Below are positions 58,194 to 64,000 of a stretch of DNA of 64,000 bases, piece after piece. The notes beneath the pieces were generated by a model. The model searched no databases. It had not been told where the DNA came from and saw only the letters and a list, made by a program, of their open reading frames with translations. This DNA comes from Natronococcus sp. A-GB1 (GTDB lineage: Archaea > Halobacteriota > Halobacteria > Halobacteriales > Natrialbaceae), in assembly GCF_029688845.1 (NCBI RefSeq), contig NZ_JARUKW010000001.1:124001-188000 (forward strand), written 5' to 3'. The position numbers were made by a program, and so were the translations under genes. Position 1 is the stretch's first letter; every line of letters begins with the position of its first letter.

Positions 58194-59648
58194 ATGACGG
58201 GGTACGGCAGGCGGCAGGTGCTGAAACGGACCGGTGTCGTCGCGATCGGTAGCACCCTCGCGGCAAATGCCGCGGTCGCCGACGGGCGGGCGCTCACTGA
58301 CGGCGCAAGCGCCGGGTCGGCGGTCCAGTCCGACACACAGGGTTGGACGTCCCGCCGCGGGAATCCGGGCAACACCGGATACGCTCCCGAGGCGAGCGGG
58401 CCGGACGATCCGGCCGTCGTCGAGTGGAGACACGACGCTACCGGTCCCGTGACGGTCGTCGACGGCGTCGTTTATCAGACGGACGACGGTGCAGTCCACG
58501 CCTTCGACGCCGACGACGGGGACCGAATCGAAGCGAGCTCCGACGTCGGCGCGGACGGCGCGCCGACGGTCGCCGACGGACGGATCTACGTCGGCGGCGA
58601 CCGACTGGCGGCCCTCGACGACGACCTCGAGGGGATCGAGTGGACGATCGGGTTCGAGGAGGACGTTCCCGAGCCGATCGTCACGGACGGAAGCGCGTTC
58701 GTCGTCGTCGACGGCATCCTCTACGCGATCGACGCCGCCGAGGGGACCGAGCGGTGGCGGTCCGAGGAGGACGGCCGAAAGCTGCACGAACAGGCCGTCG
58801 CCGTCGCCGACGGTGCCGTCTTCGTGACCGACGGTCGAACCCTGTATGCGCTGGAAGCCGACGACGGGAGCCGCCGGTGGGCGAACCACGACGGCGGGTT
58901 CCGCAAGCAGGTCGTCGTCGCGACCGACGACACCGTCTCGGTGCAGGCCGGCGGTCTCGACAAGATCGCCGTCTACGAGACTGGAAGCGGCGACCTCCGC
59001 TGGACCGGCGAGGGGTACGCCTCGGCGCTCGCGACCGGCGACCGCATCTACGCGCTGACCGGATCCGACGTTGTCGGCTACGACCGCGAGAGCGGCGACG
59101 AACAGTGGCGTCCCGGGCTCGAGGCGGCGACGTACGGCCCGCCGATCGCCGACGGCGAGAAGCTGTACGTCGGCATCGAGAGTTCGAACCAGGGTCCCGG
59201 GATCGTCGCGTTCGACCTCGAAGACGGCACCCTCGAGTGGTCGATCGAAACCGACGCTCAGCCCGGCGATCTCGCCATCGCCGACAACACGCTCTACGCC
59301 GTCGCCGACGAGTTGCTCGCGATCCGGGCCGAGTCGGCGTTCGACGACATCGACGCCAACGAGACCGACGGCGACAACGTCACCCAACCAGAGAACGGAA
59401 ACGACACGTTCGAGGCCGAGGATCCGGAGGACGTCGGGGAGGACTCTGACGACTCCGACAACGGGAACGACAACGAGTCCGACGACGGCGACACCGAATC
59501 GGCCGACGAGGTCCTCGGGGACGACGACGGCGAAGACGAGGGAATACCCGGCTTTACCACGGGCGCTGGGCTGCTCGGCGGCGCCGTGGCGCTCGAGTGG
59601 CTCCGTCGAAACGCGGGCGTCGAACCCGCGGAATCGGAGTCGGAGTGA
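58194..59648 (+). CDS. Exported PQQ-type beta-propeller with PGF-type sorting signal
   Basis: 484 residues. Twin-arginine signal GRRQVLKRTGVVAIGSTLA, signal cleavage probably near residue 30; about seven propeller blades (for example RIYVGGDRLAALDDD, LYAIDAAEGTERW, LYALEADDGSRRW, VVGYDRESGDEQW). A long acidic Asp/Glu/Asn spacer (about 385-455) leads to GIPGFTTGAGLLGGAVALEWLRR, a PGF motif, hydrophobic helix and basic end as cut by archaeosortase ArtA. Surface-anchored; ligand unknown. The tail runs 12 residues past the basic end. Confidence 0.85.
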   Translation: MTGYGRRQVLKRTGVVAIGSTLAANAAVADGRALTDGASAGSAVQSDTQGWTSRRGNPGNTGYAPEASGPDDPAVVEWRHDATGPVTVVDGVVYQTDDGAVHAFDADDGDRIEASSDVGADGAPTVADGRIYVGGDRLAALDDDLEGIEWTIGFEEDVPEPIVTDGSAFVVVDGILYAIDAAEGTERWRSEEDGRKLHEQAVAVADGAVFVTDGRTLYALEADDGSRRWANHDGGFRKQVVVATDDTVSVQAGGLDKIAVYETGSGDLRWTGEGYASALATGDRIYALTGSDVVGYDRESGDEQWRPGLEAATYGPPIADGEKLYVGIESSNQGPGIVAFDLEDGTLEWSIETDAQPGDLAIADNTLYAVADELLAIRAESAFDDIDANETDGDNVTQPENGNDTFEAEDPEDVGEDSDDSDNGNDNESDDGDTESADEVLGDDDGEDEGIPGFTTGAGLLGGAVALEWLRRNAGVEPAESESE

Positions 59649-59723
59649 GCGTGCAGTTGAAATGGACCCGCGTCCGGGTGGCGCGCTCGAGTTCGGGCGT
59701 GCAAGCGACGAGCCGAGAGCGGG

Positions 59724-59731
59724 CCGTTTAA
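59724..59731 (+). promoter_or_regulatory. TATA box of nmd3
   Basis: CCGTTTAA about 26-33 bases before the ATG at 59757. Confidence 0.5.
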
Positions 59732-59756
59732 CACCGCCACGGCCCAATCGGGGACA

Positions 59757-60941
59757 ATGAGTGAGTCGCGTGCGTTCTGTCCCCGGTGTGGGGATCCGGT
59801 ACCCGACCGATCGGCGAGCGACGCGGACGCGGCCGCGGATCCGCTCCGACCCGGGACGGAGGTCGAACTCTGTGACAGCTGTTACTTCGACGACTTCGAC
59901 TTCATCGACGCGCCGGATCGGATCGACGTCCAGGTCTGTGCCCGCTGTGGCGCCGTCCACCGGGGGAACCGGTGGGTCGACGTCGGCGCACAGGACTACA
60001 CCGACATCGCCATCGAGGAGGTAAGCGAGGCCCTGGCGGTCCACGTCGACGTCGAGGACGTCGCCTGGCAGGTCGAGCCCGAACAGGTCGGCGAGAACAC
60101 GATCCGGATGCACGCCTACTTCACGGGCGTCGTCCGCGACACGCCCGTCGAGGAACAGGTGATGGTGCCGGTAAAGATCGCCCGCCAGACCTGTACCCGG
60201 TGTGGTCGAATCGCGGGCGACTACTACGCCAGCATCGTCCAGATCCGCGCGGAGGACCGAACGCCGACGAGCGAGGAGGTCGACCGCGCAAAGGAGATCG
60301 CGAACCAGGTCGTCGCCGACATGGAGGCGACGGGCGACCGCAACGCCTTCGTCACCGAGACGAGCGAGACCGACGATGGACTCGACATCAAGGTCTCGAC
60401 CAACAAGATCGGGAAGAAGATCTCGAACAAGATGGTCGAGGAGTTCGGCGGGACTGTCAACGACGCCGAGACGCTCGTCACGGAGGACCAGGACGGCAAC
60501 GAAGTGTATCGAGTAACGTTCGCCGTTCGGCTCCCGCCGTACACCCCCGGCGAAGTCATCGACCTGGCGGACGACGACGGCGGGCCGGTCCTCGTCCGCA
60601 GTGCCCGAGGCAACCTCAAGGGGACCCGCGTGACGACCGGCGAGCGCTACGAGGCGGACTACGAGGAGGGGAACTCGCCGGAGGCCCGCAGACTCGGCGA
60701 CCTCGATGACGCCGTCGAGACGACGGTCGTCACCGTCGAGGACGAGAACGCCGTCCAGGTGCTCGACCCCGAGACGTTCCAGGCCAAGACGGTCGCTCGG
60801 CCGGACTACTTCGATCCCGACGCCCAGACGGTACCCGTGCTGAAGAGCCGCGCCGGGGTCCACGTCCTGCCCGATTCCGACCCCGACACCGGCGACGAGG
60901 ACGACGACGGCTACTACGATCCCTACGAGAACGATGGCTGA
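59757..60941 (+). CDS. NMD3-family 60S export/ribosome-associated protein
   Basis: 394 residues. Zinc cysteines FCPRCGDPV, LCDSCYFDD, VCARCGAVHRGNRWVD and TCTRCGRIAGDYY make the NMD3 N-terminal zinc domain; the long beta domains follow with TETSETDDGLDIKVSTNKIGKKISNKM and the KGTRVTTGERYEADYEEG segment. In archaea without a nucleus it presumably acts in 50S maturation together with eIF6 (encoded at 40208-40873). Its last eight bases overlap the next gene. Confidence 0.93.
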   Translation: MSESRAFCPRCGDPVPDRSASDADAAADPLRPGTEVELCDSCYFDDFDFIDAPDRIDVQVCARCGAVHRGNRWVDVGAQDYTDIAIEEVSEALAVHVDVEDVAWQVEPEQVGENTIRMHAYFTGVVRDTPVEEQVMVPVKIARQTCTRCGRIAGDYYASIVQIRAEDRTPTSEEVDRAKEIANQVVADMEATGDRNAFVTETSETDDGLDIKVSTNKIGKKISNKMVEEFGGTVNDAETLVTEDQDGNEVYRVTFAVRLPPYTPGEVIDLADDDGGPVLVRSARGNLKGTRVTTGERYEADYEEGNSPEARRLGDLDDAVETTVVTVEDENAVQVLDPETFQAKTVARPDYFDPDAQTVPVLKSRAGVHVLPDSDPDTGDEDDDGYYDPYENDG

Positions 60942-62199
60942 GGGGTCCGAATCCGATCCCGAACCGAACGCGACGGCGATGGACTCGCTCGAGCGCGCCG
61001 ACGCGCCGCTGGCGGCCATCGTCGAGAGAGCGCGAACGGAAACCGCCATCGAGTCGCTTCGCGCCGAGGGCGTCTACGACGACTCGCGGCGCGTACAGGC
61101 GGTCAGCGATGTGGTTCGCGATCACGACGGGCGAGTCGACGACGCGCTCGAGGCGGACCGGGCTGTGAGCGAAACGGCTTCAACGGAGGGTGACGCGACT
61201 CGCGAGGACGATCCCGAGCGAATCGCGCTCCCGATCACCGAGCCCCCGGCCGAAACGCGCGTCCTCGAGGTCGTCCGCCAGCTCGAGCCCGAACTCCGGA
61301 GTCGTGACCTCGAGGACCTGCTGGCCGAACGGGGTTGGAGCGACGACGACCTCGAGCGGGCGCCCGGTTCGTGGGCCGTGATCGGCTCCGTCGTGCTCGT
61401 GACGATTCCGACCGAGTGCCCCGACGAAACCGACGTCGCCGAGGCCTTGCTCGAGCTCCACGGCGGGGCCGACAGCGTGCTGGCCGACGAGGGGATTGCC
61501 AACGAGGGGACGGCGGGCGCCTACCGCGAACCCCGCACCCGCCTGCTCGCGGGCGAGACGGACACCGAGACGATCCACACCGAACACGGGACCCGGTACG
61601 GGCTCGATCCCTCGAGGGTGATGTTCTCGCCGGGCAACCAGGCCGAGCGGGCGCGGATGGGCGAGGTCGTCGAATCCGGCGAACGGGTGTTCGACATGTT
61701 CGCCGGTATCGGCTACTTCACCCTCCCGATGGCTCGGGCGGGCGCAACCGTCACCGCGACCGAGCTGAATCCGACCGCCTTTCGCTACCTGCTCGAGAAC
61801 GCCGTCCTCAACGACGTTGCAGACCGAGTCGACGCCTACATGACCGACTGCCGGGACGTCGCCGGCGGACTCGAGGTCGACAGGGTGGTGATGGGCTACT
61901 ACGGTCGCGCCGACGGCGCGGAGGACGACGCTGACGCCGAGGACGCCCACAACGCCAGAACCGACGAGGGCCACGAGTTCCTCCCCGACGCCCTCGAGAC
62001 CCTCGAGCCCGGCGGGGTCGTTCACTACCACGAGGCCGTCCCCGAGTCGCGACTGTGGGATCGCCCGCTCGAACGGCTCGAGGCGGGCGCCGAGGACGCG
62101 GGCCGGGAGCTCGAGGTCCTCGAAAGGCGACGTGTCAAGAGCCACAGCGCGGGTATCGCCCACGTTGTCGTCGACGCCCGCTTCGGCGACGAAGCGTGA
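60934..62199 (+). CDS. taw2: tRNA wyosine-pathway transferase Taw2 / Trm5-like
   Basis: 421 residues. N-terminal 1-90 is unusual, acidic and less conserved, then a D2-like domain (LAERGWSDDDLERAPGSWAVIGSVVLVTIP) and a Rossmann domain with VFDMFAGIGYFTLPMARAG and TATELNPTAFRYLLENA. The motif after strand 4 reads DRVVMGYYGRADG, resembling Taw2 (MGY) and not the NxPxS of Trm5 methyltransferases, so aminocarboxypropyl transfer to tRNA-Phe G37 is favoured. An acidic insert (about 330-350) sits near the active site. Confidence 0.82.
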   Translation: MAEGSESDPEPNATAMDSLERADAPLAAIVERARTETAIESLRAEGVYDDSRRVQAVSDVVRDHDGRVDDALEADRAVSETASTEGDATREDDPERIALPITEPPAETRVLEVVRQLEPELRSRDLEDLLAERGWSDDDLERAPGSWAVIGSVVLVTIPTECPDETDVAEALLELHGGADSVLADEGIANEGTAGAYREPRTRLLAGETDTETIHTEHGTRYGLDPSRVMFSPGNQAERARMGEVVESGERVFDMFAGIGYFTLPMARAGATVTATELNPTAFRYLLENAVLNDVADRVDAYMTDCRDVAGGLEVDRVVMGYYGRADGAEDDADAEDAHNARTDEGHEFLPDALETLEPGGVVHYHEAVPESRLWDRPLERLEAGAEDAGRELEVLERRRVKSHSAGIAHVVVDARFGDEA

Positions 62200-62264
62200 A
62201 TCGACACAGTTCGAGGCGTGAGTCGGGCGTGACATTCTTATTGTCGGGTTGACTGCGCGTACGT

Positions 62265-62351
62265 ATGGACCGAAACCAGATCATCGCACTCCTGTTCGTC
62301 GTCCTCATGGTGACCTCGATGGTCGCCTGGGGCGCGACGGCAGCGTTCTGA
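62265..62351 (+). CDS. 28-residue single-helix protein
   Basis: MDRNQIIALLFVVLMVTSMVAWGATAAF: a charged start and one hydrophobic helix to the C-terminus. Preceded by AT-rich ATTCTTATTG (about 62234-62243) at about 22-31 bases, and the neat signal-like pattern suggests a real microprotein. Function unknown. Confidence 0.6.
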   Translation: MDRNQIIALLFVVLMVTSMVAWGATAAF

Positions 62352-62403
62352 CGTCGGCGTGCGGTACCGCCGTGGATTTCTTCCAGTGAGGATCGAACCA
62401 ACG

Positions 62404-62426
62404 GAGCGGTTCACGGTGAACCGCTC
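62404..62426. terminator. Near-perfect 23-base palindrome
   Basis: GAGCGGTTCAC, one G, GTGAACCGCTC: 11-bp arms with a single central base, 52 bases after the microprotein stop. Terminator, cruciform or a binding site; no T-run follows. Confidence 0.5.
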
Positions 62427-62574
62427 TCGGACGATAGTACGGCTCGATGTTCAGCAATGGGTGAAACTCTCGGCCAGTGCGGATGAACGGGAGAGTGTAC
62501 TGATCCAACCGGCCCCTCTCGAAACACACCCCACAAGAGGCGGGAATCCCATCAGATACGGACAGTCGTAGGTC

Positions 62575-62766
62575 TCACTTCGAAATAGGCTCAAACTCGG
62601 AGCCGCCGCACTTGCAGCCTCTCGGCAGACCGATGGGTTGAACCGTGTTGTCAGAAAACACCCATGCCGAGTAGACGCTACCGCACTCGCGACACTGCGC
62701 GGCTACTTGCGTCCGACCCTCGGTCCGTTCAACGTCGTTTTCCTGAGTTTTTGAGGGAGTTGTCAC
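62575..62766 (-). CDS. Small putative zinc-binding protein
   Basis: 63 residues from a GTG. The C-terminal part AQCRECGSVYSAWVFSD followed by GCKCGGSEFEPISK has two cysteine pairs (CxxC and CxC) typical of small zinc ribbons. The start is uncertain because the frame stays open for a long way upstream, where it runs antiparallel-in-phase through the Bat-type gene. Located immediately downstream of that regulator. Confidence 0.5.
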   Translation of the reverse strand: MTTPSKTQENDVERTEGRTQVAAQCRECGSVYSAWVFSDNTVQPIGLPRGCKCGGSEFEPISK

Positions 62767-62840
62767 ACGAACACGGCGAATCGCTTGGCGGAAAGCATAG
62801 TGGGTTGTATACACCACATCGTTCTCAAACCACAGAGAGG

Positions 62841-63503
62841 CTATTGATCGTCCGGATGAGTGAACGTCAACGTACTCGTGATAAGATTCCTGTGTGCGGC
62901 GTGGAAGCGCTTCGAGAGGGCCTGCTGAGAGACTCCCATGTCGTCCGCCAGTTCGCTCATCGAGATCCGCTGCGGAACCTCGTAGTACCCTTCCTCGAGC
63001 GCAGTCACCAAGGTTTCGCGCTGTTTCGTCGTGAGATCGTACTGTGCGCTCGCCATCGGCTGTTCTTGCTCTTGTAGCTGGTTGAGTTCGAACGAAATAC
63101 GGTTCTCCTTGCAGTAGTCTTCGAACTGCGAGAGCGCCTCTCGGTCGTCGAATCGCATCCGCAGCTCCCAGTATCGATCCCTTCCGACCGCGTCCATTAT
63201 CGTCGCTCCGAGCTCGACGTACGCATACACGATCGTTTCGACGTTTTTCGTCCACTCGGCGCGGTACAGGATGGCGTCGTCCGCCCGATCGATACGAGCG
63301 ACGCCGGTCACCGAACCGTCGTTTTGAAGTGCTTCCTCGAACTCCGCGTGATCGCCGCCGCTCACCCAGAAGTACGGCATCACTTTGTTTTCCATCGTCG
63401 CCACGACCTGCTCGATTTCGACGATCATGTGCGGGGCTTCCGTGAGCGAATGGCACAGCGCAAAGTCGTCGGACCTCACCGAAAACTCCGCAACGATGCT
63501 CAT
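62841..63503 (-). CDS. Bat-type HTH transcriptional regulator
   Basis: 220 residues: an N-terminal bacterioopsin-activator-like sensor/GAF-like domain (about 1-155, SIVAEFSVRSDDFALCHSLTEAPHMIVEIEQVVA) and a C-terminal HTH-10 domain with YDLTTKQRETLVTALEEGYYEVPQRISMSELADDMGVSQQALSKRFHAAHRNL. Start chosen at MSIVAEFSV. Such proteins are the most frequent one-component regulators in haloarchaea; the target is unknown, possibly the neighbouring small gene. Confidence 0.9.
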   Translation of the reverse strand: MSIVAEFSVRSDDFALCHSLTEAPHMIVEIEQVVATMENKVMPYFWVSGGDHAEFEEALQNDGSVTGVARIDRADDAILYRAEWTKNVETIVYAYVELGATIMDAVGRDRYWELRMRFDDREALSQFEDYCKENRISFELNQLQEQEQPMASAQYDLTTKQRETLVTALEEGYYEVPQRISMSELADDMGVSQQALSKRFHAAHRNLITSTLTFTHPDDQ

Positions 63504-63620
63504 ACCGATGCTTGCTCCGGGATACCAAGAGACATGGGCCGGGAAGCGAAAGCAGAAGCTCGTCAAAACGACGCTCTCCGCTCTCGTCCCGCTGTTTGGA
63601 CCGGTCCGACACGACCACCG

Positions 63621-64000
63621 CTACCCGTCCGTATCCCAGACGTCCGCTAGCGGACTCGAGCCCGACGAGCGCCGCGACCGGGAACCGGAACTACCGCGGG
63701 CGCTGCTCGAGTTTCGACCCGAGCCGTTCCGGGAGCGACCGCCCGAACTCGAGCCCTCACTTACCGCCGCGCTCGGTTCGAACGCCGGCAGCTCCGGGCG
63801 CTCCATCCGATCGACCTGCGCTGCGAACCAGTCGGGCATGTCCGAGCGGGCGCGGTCGAAGACGTCGAGCAGGCTCGAGTCCGCGAGGTAGGTCGCGCCG
63901 TAGTCGTCGGGTGCGCGGACGACCCGGCCGCAGGCCTGGATGATCGTCCGCAGGGCGGTCCGGTAGTACCACGCCCACTGGCCCTCCTCAAGGCGGTGGG
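63621..64000 (-). CDS. Rad3/DinG-type helicase, C-terminal part (partial)
   Basis: About 125 residues visible, the 5' part outside the window. RLEEGQWAWYYRTALRTIIQACGRVVRAPDDYGATYLAD contains helicase motif VI (QACGRVVR), followed by SSLLDVFDRARSDMPDWFAAQVDRM and a Ser/Arg/Gly-rich low-complexity tail of about 45 residues ending DVWDTDG. This is a second member of the family besides 8908-11082. Confidence 0.88.
   Translation of the reverse strand, partial: HRLEEGQWAWYYRTALRTIIQACGRVVRAPDDYGATYLADSSLLDVFDRARSDMPDWFAAQVDRMERPELPAFEPSAAVSEGSSSGGRSRNGSGRNSSSARGSSGSRSRRSSGSSPLADVWDTDG

Noticed and set aside
58176-61049. Open frame of 957 codons on the minus strand
   Set aside because: Lies opposite the exported propeller and nmd3 genes, both with clear domains; a shadow frame.
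1-64000. Insertion sequences, integrases or phage genes
   Set aside because: None of the open frames shows transposase, recombinase or capsid motifs; the tRNA 3'-end copy is the only hint of an integration site.

Overview
The window is 64 kb of chromosome from a halophilic archaeon (class Halobacteria). The evidence is high GC with strong G/C third-position bias, very acidic proteins, TATA boxes about 25-33 bases upstream of start codons that then have almost no leader, Tat-type (RR) lipoprotein signals, a PGF-type C-terminal sorting signal, and archaeal information-processing genes (radA, NMD3, eIF6, rpl31e, rpl39e, prefoldin alpha, SRP54, FtsY, a group II chaperonin). A member of the Natrialbales is my guess from overall gene content; nothing here proves it. 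No insertion sequence, CRISPR array or prophage module was found; this is mostly conserved chromosomal backbone.

Layout. 1-6442: arginine (and possibly lysine) biosynthesis on the minus strand: lysW carrier protein, lysX ligase, argC, argB, argD (cut by the window edge), preceded by argG-argH. 6741-13949: membrane-anchored regulator, RNA ligase/phosphodiesterase-like protein, Rad3/XPD-type helicase, phosphoesterase, threonine aldolase and small membrane proteins. 14008-19580: M29 aminopeptidase followed by a hairpin-rich tandem duplication, UspA, cupredoxin, GCS2-family ligase, C45 peptidase, tRNA-Arg with a copy of its 3' end. 19810-31000: polyacidic lipoprotein, UPF0200/COG1325 pair, SRP54, sensor kinase, two rhodaneses plus a ferritin-like protein, thiM-thiE, HAD and GNAT enzymes. 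31118-35694: alpha/beta hydrolase, then an FrhB-like ferredoxin protein behind a siroheme nitrite/sulfite reductase. 36334-41309: ftsY, pfdA, a membrane protein, ASCH protein, eif6, rpl31e, rpl39e. 41386-54878: thpR, CoA-disulfide-reductase-like enzyme, TPR/DUF424 pair, sufS (3' end duplicated downstream), formamidase, divergent chaperonin, AhpD-like protein, HD hydrolase, sufU, radA. 55046-64000: two PQQ-propeller proteins, pspAB-htpX, nmd3-taw2, a Bat-type regulator, and the C-terminus of a second helicase.

The most unusual thing is not a protein. Short hairpins occur in several places, built on the core GA-[G/A]C-N3-G-[C/T]GA (or a G/C stem closed by a GAA triloop), with an outer stem that differs every time. 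Pairs of hairpins show compensatory base changes, both in the outer stem and inside the core. They lie directly behind gene 3' ends, and in three cases (aminopeptidase, sufS, tRNA-Arg) a stretch of the gene 3' end is repeated 89-208 bases further downstream with hairpins in between. In a fourth place the hairpin array is translated as the N-terminus of the FrhB-like protein. I regard this as the best candidate for something undescribed.

Second in interest is the siroheme reductase next to an FrhB-like protein, which resembles a split version of the F420-dependent sulfite reductase (Fsr) of methanogens.
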